From Flavobacterium algicola (lineage in GTDB: Bacteria > Bacteroidota > Bacteroidia > Flavobacteriales > Flavobacteriaceae), in the NCBI RefSeq assembly GCF_022399565.1, contig NZ_JAJTUT010000004.1, positions 1-64,000 of the forward strand: a DNA stretch of 64,000 nucleotides. The letters run 5' to 3'. Below are positions 18,924 through 27,109 of this stretch, one piece after another. The notes beneath the pieces are model-generated. The model did not search any database and was not told the origin of the DNA. It saw only the letters and a list, made by a program, of their open reading frames with translations. Position numbers and translations under genes: made by a program. Within the stretch, counting starts at the first letter, position 1, and each line of letters begins with the position of its first letter.

Positions 18924-21900
18924 ATGAAACAAAGTACACATTTTAGTCGCACTTCTTATCTGTCTTCTAGGCTGAAGATGACGTGTAAGTTAACGGCTCT
19001 ATTTTGCATGGGCACTGTAGCATCTCGAGGCGCTACAGCTCATTTTAACAAAAAATATGACTTGATTCAAACGGAAGTATTGAAACCTGCCTTGCAACAA
19101 ATTACAATCAAAGGGACGGTAACAGATGCGGACGGAATGCCAATTCCAGGTGCTAATGTTTTGGTCAAAGGAACTGCCATTGGCACTACGACAGACATCG
19201 ATGGGAATTATGTATTGGGTGTGCCTGTGACGGCGAAAACATTGGTCTTTTCTTATTTAGGTTTAAAAACTACAGAGTTTGCCATTAATGGTAAGAAAGT
19301 AGTTAATATTTCGCTGCAAAATGATGCCGCAACCTTGGAAGAAGTTGTAGTAGTAGGGTACGGAACCGTACGAAAATCAGATGTTACGGGTTCATTATCT
19401 TCTGTAAGTACTGATGAGATGAACAAAACACAAAATACCTCGATTGCTCAAGCCATTCAAGGTAGAGCCGCTGGGGTTACGGTATCCAAAGGGTCTGGTG
19501 GTCCGGGTGCTACACCAACGGTACGTATAAGGGGTGTGGGTACGGTAAACAATGCCGATCCTTTGTATGTGGTAGATGGAGTTCCAATTGGCGATATATC
19601 AAGTGTGAATATGGCCGATGCCAAATCGGTTGAAGTTTTAAAAGACGCATCAGCAACGGCAATTTACGGTTCCCGTGGAGCCAATGGAGTCGTTTTGATT
19701 ACAACAAATGGTGGTAAAAAAGGAAAAACAGTCATCAGTTACAAAACCTATACTAGTTTTGACAAACGCATTGACAACTTAGATGTTTTAAATGCACAAC
19801 AATGGGGTGCCTTATATAATGAGGGTAATGTTAATGATGGTAAAGCTGCCGATCCTAGTCTTGCCGATCCTGCATCGTTACCAAATTACGATTGGAAGGA
19901 TGCTGTGTACCGAGGAGGAAGCATTCAAAGTCATCAATTATCTGCTTCGGGGGGTACTGATAAATCTACTTTTTATGTTGGTTTTGGTTATATCAATCAA
20001 AAAGGTATTATTGATGAATCAAGTTATAAACGAACCAACTTTAGAGTTAATAATACCTATCAAATTACACCTAAAATTAAATTAGGAAACAATATGCAAT
20101 ACGCTGTTTCCAATACACAATCTATACCGTCATTTGGATTTAATTCAAATGCCAAAGCGGCTTTTAGTGGTTTTTTTATCGATCCAGTAACACCATTTCA
20201 TAATCCAGATGGAACATATTCTATTCCAAAATATGCAGCTCAACCAATCAATCCCCTAGGCCTGACTACGTTTGGTGTAACTCCAGAGAAAAAAGAAAAC
20301 TTTTTAGGAAGTGTTTTTATTGAAGCTGAAATTATCAAAGACCTTACTTTTAAATCAAATTTTGGATTGCAAATCAATAACACTTCGGTAGACAATTACA
20401 AACCGGCTTACTATGTTTCCCCTATTTTTAGTGCTCCTGTTAGTTCCTATAATTTGAGCCGTTCAGAGAATCGTTCTATTATAGTATCCAATACTTTGAA
20501 TTATAATAAAACAATCGCCAAAAAACATTATTTCAATGCCTTGCTGGGGCAAGAAATCCAGAATGCAAGCACGAATAATGTTAATGCTAGTAGAAATTCA
20601 ATTCCTACAAGTGTTGGTCAGCCAACCCTTAATGCAGGTGATGTATCTTCATCTACAAATGGAGGGTTTATTTCAGAATCGAAATTATTATCCTTCTTTG
20701 GAAGATTGAATTACAACTACGATGACAGGTATTTGCTGACTGGAACTTATAGAATGGATGGTTCTTCTCGTTTTGGAGCCAATAATAGATGGGCAAAGTT
20801 TCCTTCATTAGCTGCGGCGTGGAATTTGCATAAAGAAAACTTTTTTAAGATTGATGCCATCAGTCAGTTCAAAGTTCGTGCGGGATGGGGTGAAACAGGT
20901 AATCAAAATATTCCTAACGCGGCCATTTATAATACGCTAAATGTAGGAACCAATTCAATCGTTGGGAAAGATGAATCAACAGCGTTAGGAATTGCTCCTT
21001 TGACCCCCGGAAATGCAAACCTAAAATGGGAAACTACGATCACAACCAATATAGGGTTAGACTTGGCTCTATTCAGTAATGCTATTACGTTTACAGCAGA
21101 TTACTTTATCAAAAACACCTCAGATATGTTGATGGCTACTCCAATTTTATATTCGTCAGGATATGCAAATAGTCCATACACAAACGCAGGTAATATTCAA
21201 AATAAAGGTTTAGAGTTTACGACCAATTATAGAAAAAAGATCAAAGATTTCTCTTTTAATGTAGGAGGTAATATTTCTTTTATTCGAAATAAAGTAACGG
21301 CTTTGGCCTCTGAGGGAAGTGTTATTTTGACGGGTGACGGTAATAATTTTTATAATATCAGTAGAACTGAAGTAGGACATCCTTTGGCTTCTTTTTACGG
21401 ATATCAAATGATAGGTATTTTTCAAAATCAAAAAGAGATTGATGATAATGCCTCTTTGTTGAACACCCAACCTGGGGATGTGAAGTATAAAGACGTGAAT
21501 GGTGATGGACAAATTACAGATAGCGATCGTACGTTTATTGGTTCACCTTTTCCAAAATTCACATATGGAATGAATCTGGACCTGTCTTACAAACAGTTTG
21601 ATTTTACAGCTTTCTTTCAAGGCAGTCAAGGAAATCAAATATTTAATTCCACAAATTACTGGTTGGAGGGTGACTTAGCATCCAACTCGAGTACATCAAT
21701 CCTAGGAAGATGGACGGGCGAAGGAACTTCCAATACCATTCCTAGAGCTACTTTTACCAATGCGGGTAACAATAATCTTCAATCGAGCCGCTTTGTCAAA
21801 GATGGTTCGTATTTGCGATTGAAAAATGTGCAGTTGGGATATACGTTTACCAAAAGCGTTTTGGATGCCATTAGTTTACAAAATCTAAGAATTTATGTAG

Positions 21901-22055
21901 CGGCACAAAATCTATTGACGTTTACAAAATACGACGGAATTGATCCTGAGTTAGGAGTTGATGCTTCTCAAAATAGTCCATTGGATATAGGGATTGATAG
22001 AGGTAGATACCCTTCGGTGCGGTCATTTTCTTTAGGTTTAGATATTAATTTTTAA
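18924..22055 (+). CDS. SusC/RagA-type TonB-linked outer-membrane importer (pair 2)
   Basis: A 1043-residue TonB-dependent receptor. It has an unusually long N-terminal leader with a weak hydrophobic stretch (LTALFCMGTVASRGATA), then the regulatory-like domain (ITIKGTVTDADGMPIPGANV), TonB box EEVVVVGYGTVRKSDVTG, plug motifs DPLYVVDGVPIG and KDASATAIYGSRGANGVV, and a barrel ending SFSLGLDINF. It is only a moderate relative of the first SusC, so the two importers probably take up different oligosaccharides. The SusD partner starts 12 bases downstream. The pair has its own leader and terminator, so it is a separate transcription unit. Confidence 0.93.
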   Translation: MKQSTHFSRTSYLSSRLKMTCKLTALFCMGTVASRGATAHFNKKYDLIQTEVLKPALQQITIKGTVTDADGMPIPGANVLVKGTAIGTTTDIDGNYVLGVPVTAKTLVFSYLGLKTTEFAINGKKVVNISLQNDAATLEEVVVVGYGTVRKSDVTGSLSSVSTDEMNKTQNTSIAQAIQGRAAGVTVSKGSGGPGATPTVRIRGVGTVNNADPLYVVDGVPIGDISSVNMADAKSVEVLKDASATAIYGSRGANGVVLITTNGGKKGKTVISYKTYTSFDKRIDNLDVLNAQQWGALYNEGNVNDGKAADPSLADPASLPNYDWKDAVYRGGSIQSHQLSASGGTDKSTFYVGFGYINQKGIIDESSYKRTNFRVNNTYQITPKIKLGNNMQYAVSNTQSIPSFGFNSNAKAAFSGFFIDPVTPFHNPDGTYSIPKYAAQPINPLGLTTFGVTPEKKENFLGSVFIEAEIIKDLTFKSNFGLQINNTSVDNYKPAYYVSPIFSAPVSSYNLSRSENRSIIVSNTLNYNKTIAKKHYFNALLGQEIQNASTNNVNASRNSIPTSVGQPTLNAGDVSSSTNGGFISESKLLSFFGRLNYNYDDRYLLTGTYRMDGSSRFGANNRWAKFPSLAAAWNLHKENFFKIDAISQFKVRAGWGETGNQNIPNAAIYNTLNVGTNSIVGKDESTALGIAPLTPGNANLKWETTITTNIGLDLALFSNAITFTADYFIKNTSDMLMATPILYSSGYANSPYTNAGNIQNKGLEFTTNYRKKIKDFSFNVGGNISFIRNKVTALASEGSVILTGDGNNFYNISRTEVGHPLASFYGYQMIGIFQNQKEIDDNASLLNTQPGDVKYKDVNGDGQITDSDRTFIGSPFPKFTYGMNLDLSYKQFDFTAFFQGSQGNQIFNSTNYWLEGDLASNSSTSILGRWTGEGTSNTIPRATFTNAGNNNLQSSRFVKDGSYLRLKNVQLGYTFTKSVLDAISLQNLRIYVAAQNLLTFTKYDGIDPELGVDASQNSPLDIGIDRGRYPSVRSFSLGLDINF

Positions 22056-22067
22056 TCAGTACTAGCG

Positions 22068-23543
22068 ATGTATACATACAATATAATTAAAAAGAGCATA
22101 ACATATTCAAGTCTTGTGCTAGTAGCAGCTTTGACATCTTGCAGCAAAGATTATTTAGAAATAGAATCGTTTGGTACGCCCGAAGTCGAAAATTTCTATC
22201 AAAATCCAGCCGATGCGGAGCAAGCATTGAACGCTGCTTATTCTCCAATGAGAGAGATTTATGGCAAAGAAAATTTTTGGGCTGTAATGGGAACCGATAT
22301 TATTCAAGGGGATATTGGAACGGATGATTTTATAAAAGGAGGAAACCGATTAAATGATAATCTTCCATTATTTGAAAAAGAAAGTTATACCATTTCGAGT
22401 ACCAATGTTGCCATAGAGCAAACTTGGCAGACCAACTACAAAGGAATTTTATACGCCAATCTAATTTTAAATAAAGTAGTCAACATTGCTTTTGATGATG
22501 CCAATCGTAAAAAAGAAATCCTGGCTGAAGCACATTTTCTAAGAGCTTACTATTATTTTGATTTGGTGAATTCTTTTGGAGGTGTTCCCTTAATCGATAA
22601 ATTGCAAACAGCGGGCGAGTATGATATTCCTCGTGCAACAACACAGGAGACTTATATCTTTATAGAAAACGATTTGAAAGCGGCCATTGCCGATTTGCCT
22701 TCACGTTTTACAAAAACTACAGCCTACCTAGGGCATGCAGACAAAGGTGCTGCTTTGGGCTTGATGATGCGGGTGTCTTTGTATCAAAACAAAATGGATC
22801 AGGTAAAAACCTATGGTGAACAATTGTTTGCGTTGCCCTATGTGTTGCAAAATTATGCGACTATTTTTCAAGTAGAAGGGGAGTGGTCACCAGAGTCAAT
22901 TTACGAAATCAACTTTGTGACCAATGCAAGTATATTAGGAACCGGAATCACGCAGCGTATCTCCCCTAGATCAAAAAAAGGTGGAGGATTCATGCAAGCG
23001 ACAGACGATCTTTTAAATGAATTTGAAGCGAATGATCCACGCAAAGCAGCCACTTTTTATAAATTAAATGAACCCACTGCCTATGGAACCGGTTGGTACA
23101 TTCGAAAATATTCATGGGCACCTTATAGTAATTATGCTAGTCCTACTATTGGAGGAACAACCAACAGCGCCAACAACATTCGTGTGATGCGACTGTCTGA
23201 TGCTTATTTGATGTATGCAGAAGCGATTTATAGAACAGATGCTCCTACTGCAGTGGCGTATGTTAACAAGGTACGCAAGCGCGCGAGAGGTACAGCAGCA
23301 AGTACGGTAGTACCTGATTTGGCACTCACTTTGAGCGGTGATCCGTTGCGTGATGCGATTTATCATGAACGAAGAGTGGAGCTGGCTGGTGAAGGGTACC
23401 GTTACCATGATTTGATTCGTACAGGTAGAATTCAATCTGTCCTAGTGCCACGAGGCTTTATCGCCGGTAAAAATGAGGTAATGCCCATACCGTACTCACA
23501 AGTCACTTTGTCAAAAGGTATTTTACTTCAAAATAATTATTAA
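22068..23543 (+). CDS. SusD/RagB-type surface glycan-binding lipoprotein (pair 2)
   Basis: A 491-residue lipoprotein with lipobox VAALTSCSKDYLEIES. SusD features are clear: DAEQALNAAYSPMREIY, AEAHFLRAYYYFDLVNSFGGVPL, LMYAEAIYRTDAP, YHERRVELAGEGYRYHDLIR and the terminal MPIPYSQVTLSKG. It is about 100 residues shorter than the first SusD, mostly through shorter loops. It follows its SusC by 12 bases and is the last gene before a terminator; unlike pair 1 there is no third lipoprotein gene. Confidence 0.93.
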   Translation: MYTYNIIKKSITYSSLVLVAALTSCSKDYLEIESFGTPEVENFYQNPADAEQALNAAYSPMREIYGKENFWAVMGTDIIQGDIGTDDFIKGGNRLNDNLPLFEKESYTISSTNVAIEQTWQTNYKGILYANLILNKVVNIAFDDANRKKEILAEAHFLRAYYYFDLVNSFGGVPLIDKLQTAGEYDIPRATTQETYIFIENDLKAAIADLPSRFTKTTAYLGHADKGAALGLMMRVSLYQNKMDQVKTYGEQLFALPYVLQNYATIFQVEGEWSPESIYEINFVTNASILGTGITQRISPRSKKGGGFMQATDDLLNEFEANDPRKAATFYKLNEPTAYGTGWYIRKYSWAPYSNYASPTIGGTTNSANNIRVMRLSDAYLMYAEAIYRTDAPTAVAYVNKVRKRARGTAASTVVPDLALTLSGDPLRDAIYHERRVELAGEGYRYHDLIRTGRIQSVLVPRGFIAGKNEVMPIPYSQVTLSKGILLQNNY

Positions 23544-23571
23544 TAAAGGATAGGTTAGTTTGTTGGTAATA

Positions 23572-23605
23572 GGGGCTTAATCTTCAATAATTAAGCCTCT
23601 TTTTT
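23572..23605 (+). terminator. Terminator ending SusCD operon 2
   Basis: A 10-pair stem (GGGGCTTAAT/ATTAAGCCTC, one G-U), 8-base loop and a run of T, 28 bp behind the second SusD gene. Confidence 0.75.
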
Positions 23606-24158
23606 ATAACTATAGTTCCTTCCTAAAATAGCGATAAATTGATCGTTATGCAGACAAAATCAACTGATAGCTTTTTTACTTGCCAAATTTTTATAGTAGT
23701 ACTCATTATTAAAACTAATAAAATTTTAAATTAATTGGAATCAAATAATAAATTTTAATTTACTCAGAATATCCATTTTGCTGTAGTCAACTTTATGATT
23801 TTAAAATTAGTTAAATTGCATTGAAGGGTAGTTGTACTAGTAGTGATTACTGAATACGACAGGGAGATATAATTAACTTATGATAACAGCAATTTTGTTA
23901 ACTAAAGTATATAGTGTTATAACTGCTAGTAATTAAATTAAACCTTTTTTATTTTTTTTTTATATATATTGGGAGTTAATTAATTATACTAAAACAAGAT
24001 GATATTACGTTATTTTAAAGATAAATATTATAATAAGGTTATTTTAAAATATAAGTGTAAATAATGTTAAATATATATATTGCAACTAGAGACAGTGGCG
24101 TGGCTACGGGAAGTCATTAATTTTTTAGAAATAATAAAGTACCATTAGAAAGTAAATC
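23606..24158. other. Very AT-rich intergenic region before Asp-box protein
   Basis: About 550 bases, dominated by A/T runs (for example the T-run and TATATATA near 23950-23967). No open frame or RNA gene is supported. It likely contains the promoter for the following gene. Confidence 0.4.
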
Positions 24159-26732
24159 ATGAAAATATATACATTTTGCAGTCTTGTTTTTCTTGCAGGA
24201 ACAACATTAGCCACAGCACAAACAGATTTCTTTAGAAAATTAAAAAAAGAAGATGTGGCTTCTAATCCTAGTATTCAATGGACACAGTTTGGCCCAGGAA
24301 TGAGCGGAAATAATAAGTCAGCTTTTTGGCATCCATTAGATCCCAATGTTCTTTTTATTTCGCCAAATATGGGAAATTCATATCGAACTACGGATAAAGG
24401 ATTAACATATGAAACTGTTTTAGACGAAGATGGTTCTTCTATAAAAATGGGAACTCGTGGCCCAGACGAATTCAATAGTATTGATTTCTCTAGACAAAAC
24501 CCCAATTTTGGTTTCAGTACAGATTCTAGGCCTTTGGGGTTATTTATGACGACCAATAAAGGGAAAACTTGGGTCAAAAATGAAGAGTTAGTAAAGGTAT
24601 TTGGTAAATCAAGATTATCCTGTATCACGGTGAATCCAAAAGATGAAAATGTTTGGTATGTTGGCGCAGGAGCTATGAGAGAATGGGGTCGAATTCTTTT
24701 CAGTAAAGCAGAACCACATGGAACATATATTGACGCTAACAGCCAAGGTAAAATTTGGAAATCTACTACTAAAGGAAAAACATGGGAACTTATCAATTCA
24801 GGTTTGCATGAAAAGGCAGAGATAGAAACCATTATTGTAGATCCTGTGGATACGAATATTATTTATGCCAATTCCAATTATGGTTTTTACAAAAGCACCG
24901 ATGCTGGCAAACATTGGGAACTAAAAATAAACGGAATTGATACGGATGTGATTCGCTCGTTTACGATGCATCATGACAAACAAACGAATAAGGTGACACT
25001 ATTTGTTATCGCTAGTGTTTTGTGGGAAGCCGATGGTAAAACCATAAAAGATGCTGCTGGAGGAATTTTTAAAAGTACCGACAAAGGAGAAAATTGGACT
25101 AAAATAAATGGTGATTTGGCAGTTGATATGAATCAATTTGCTAGTGATAAAAGCATCATCAAAAGTTACTACAATGTTGTGGGGTACTTTTTTGGTGTGT
25201 CTATTGCCAAAGCACAGGCGATGTTTCCAGAATTACCCCAAAGCCTTACGTTTCGATTCAACGAATTAACTGTGGATCCTAATAATGCTAATAATTTGTA
25301 TTTGGTCAATATGTACTCTAATGCGTCGAGGAATAATTTTATTCCAGGTTGTTTGTGGCGCAGTAAGGATGGAGGGAAACATTGGTTTGTAACGTTTAGA
25401 AACGGAAAAAATTGGAACCAAGGCAAAGATGTTAACTATTGGAAACAAAGAAATAATCCAATGGGAACGAATGTGTCTTTACTGTATTTGCACGATTGGA
25501 TTAACCGTGATACGTATGATCGAAAAGCTTGTAATTTTGCCCGATTCAATGCCGATGGAACAGTATTGCACACCCAATTGGCCAAAATTTCGCTGATGTC
25601 TTATGATAAAGGGGATACTTGGGTAGATATTGATGATGTAAAAACAGCTTCAAGTGACGAAAGTTATATTGGTGCAGGAAATAGCAATTTACCTGGTCAT
25701 GGTTTTTATCAGGATTTGCGTTTTCCAGGGAAAGTTTTTTGTGCTGCTGGAGAAAATTCACTTTGGGTTACCAATGATGACATCAGTAAAGAAAGACCTA
25801 ACCGCCAGTCAGCAACGTATCACGATTTACTTGAAAGCGAATCTTCTTTGAGTTGTTACGCTATTCATCCTAAAAATCCATTAATTCATTTTGCTTTGTT
25901 TTTTAGACAAGATAAAAGAGGTAAATTAATGAAATCAATTGATGGAGGTAAAACATGGAAAGAACAAGGAACTCCAATCCCTGCTTGGGAAGTAAAAGCA
26001 CATAGCGGTGATCAATCCGTACATCAATTGAGTTTGATTATTGATCCTGTACAACCTGATAATATGTATTTCTGTGTACCAAAAACAGCAAAAAACATGG
26101 AGTTTGTAGGCGATAGCGAAACGGGTTTTGGAGTGCATAAATCAACTGATGGAGGTTTTACATGGTCTGAAATTAATAACGGATTAGCCCCATCACGTGA
26201 TGTCTCCATGCTTAAATTTGACCCTAACAATCCTGCTGTTTTATATGCTACCGTGCAAGGAAATAAGGGGGAATTATACAAATCAACCAATCGTGGAGAA
26301 CAATGGGAAGAAGTAGAAAGTACCAGTGATATCAAAGGTAAATTTGGAATTAATGACATTCACTTTGCTCCAGATGGAAAAGTCTATATCACATCGGGTT
26401 ACAAAAATGCAGCTGCTGATGATGGTGGACTTTGGGTAAGTGATCAAAAAATGAAATCTTGGAAAAAAATATTTGATTATCCTTGGTGTAATCGCGTTGA
26501 GGTGGCTCAATATGATTCGAAAGTGATCCTGCTTTCAACACTGGCAAATACAAATGTCGAAGGCCGCAACGCAGGGGTTTACCTGTCTAAAGATGGCGGT
26601 GCAACCTGGATAAAAATGAACAAAGGAAACGGACAATCAGACCGTGTGAATGATATTGCAATCGATTATTTCACTCCAGGAAAATATTACGCATCTACTT
26701 ATGGAAGTGGGTTTTATGTAGCTAAGGAGTAA
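24159..26732 (+). CDS. Secreted Asp-box (BNR) beta-propeller protein, function unassigned
   Basis: An 857-residue protein with a signal peptide (FCSLVFLAGTTLATAQ) and at least ten Asp-box-like motifs spread over its length, such as STTKGKTWELI, STDAGKHWEL, STDKGENWTKI, SKDGGKHWFV, SIDGGKTWKEQ, STDGGFTWSEI and SKDGGATWIKM. This count suggests two beta-propellers or one large ten-bladed one, as in VPS10/sortilin-like and GH74-like proteins. There is no sorting domain or lipobox. Asp boxes are structural, so they do not show catalysis; sialidase arginines are not evident. It stands as a single gene just ahead of the probable lambda-carrageenase. A role in binding or cutting the sulfated galactan is inferred from position only. 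Confidence 0.7.
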   Translation: MKIYTFCSLVFLAGTTLATAQTDFFRKLKKEDVASNPSIQWTQFGPGMSGNNKSAFWHPLDPNVLFISPNMGNSYRTTDKGLTYETVLDEDGSSIKMGTRGPDEFNSIDFSRQNPNFGFSTDSRPLGLFMTTNKGKTWVKNEELVKVFGKSRLSCITVNPKDENVWYVGAGAMREWGRILFSKAEPHGTYIDANSQGKIWKSTTKGKTWELINSGLHEKAEIETIIVDPVDTNIIYANSNYGFYKSTDAGKHWELKINGIDTDVIRSFTMHHDKQTNKVTLFVIASVLWEADGKTIKDAAGGIFKSTDKGENWTKINGDLAVDMNQFASDKSIIKSYYNVVGYFFGVSIAKAQAMFPELPQSLTFRFNELTVDPNNANNLYLVNMYSNASRNNFIPGCLWRSKDGGKHWFVTFRNGKNWNQGKDVNYWKQRNNPMGTNVSLLYLHDWINRDTYDRKACNFARFNADGTVLHTQLAKISLMSYDKGDTWVDIDDVKTASSDESYIGAGNSNLPGHGFYQDLRFPGKVFCAAGENSLWVTNDDISKERPNRQSATYHDLLESESSLSCYAIHPKNPLIHFALFFRQDKRGKLMKSIDGGKTWKEQGTPIPAWEVKAHSGDQSVHQLSLIIDPVQPDNMYFCVPKTAKNMEFVGDSETGFGVHKSTDGGFTWSEINNGLAPSRDVSMLKFDPNNPAVLYATVQGNKGELYKSTNRGEQWEEVESTSDIKGKFGINDIHFAPDGKVYITSGYKNAAADDGGLWVSDQKMKSWKKIFDYPWCNRVEVAQYDSKVILLSTLANTNVEGRNAGVYLSKDGGATWIKMNKGNGQSDRVNDIAIDYFTPGKYYASTYGSGFYVAKE

Positions 26733-26799
26733 TCGTAAAGTATAATTAATTATGAGTAGCATCAAGTGGAGTCTTTTATTAAGTTCGTTTTATTAGGAG

Positions 26800-26920
26800 C
26801 AGAACGTAGCGTTCATTCAGGTAAATACCGTCCTGCTATCCGCTCTATCTTGTGGCGGCATAAATGCCCGCCGCCACAAGGATGCCGCTTCTATCAGGGC
26901 TCAAGAGTCCGTTTTTTGCA
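26800..26920. repeat. Interspersed intergenic repeat with GC-rich hairpin
   Basis: A block much richer in G+C than its surroundings with a perfect 11-bp inverted repeat (CTTGTGGCGGC at 26849-26859 and GCCGCCACAAG at 26870-26880), flanked by CCTGCTATCCGCTCTAT and GATGCCGCTTCTATCAGGGC. The pattern resembles a repeat I recall from intergenic regions of many flavobacterial genomes. Extent is approximate; only one copy of this type is in the window. Confidence 0.5.
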
Positions 26921-26964
26921 TTTATTCAAGCATCAAAAAAGGAGTAATTACCTATTTGAAAAGC

Positions 26965-26996
26965 AAAGCCATGACACCGTATCATGGCTTTTTTAC
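26965..26996 (+). terminator. Terminator downstream of Asp-box gene
   Basis: A perfect 10-bp stem (AAAGCCATGA/TCATGGCTTT) with a 7-base loop and T-run. Confidence 0.75.
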
Positions 26997-27109
26997 GTTT
27001 CGTCTGCACTAAATTATCAACAGATACATAATAAAAACGGATACATACAAAAATCATCTAGTTTTCAAATATTTTTGAAGTAGTGTTATATGCACTTAAC
27101 TTTAATCAA

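Larger units (their letters stand above)
26733..27109. other. Intergenic region with repeat element and terminator
   Basis: Holds an interspersed repeat with a long GC-rich hairpin and, downstream, a strong terminator. The plus-strand frame at 26766-27083 crosses both and is not considered a gene. Confidence 0.5.

Noticed and set aside
24159..26732. Calling the Asp-box protein a sialidase
   Set aside because: Asp boxes are structural and occur in many propellers; the arginine triad and RIP motif of sialidases are not seen, and the locus context is galactan, not sialic acid.
26766..27083. Open frame of 105 codons upstream of the GH150-like gene
   Set aside because: It crosses the interspersed repeat and the terminator hairpin, has no family resemblance and no signal; it is chance open sequence.
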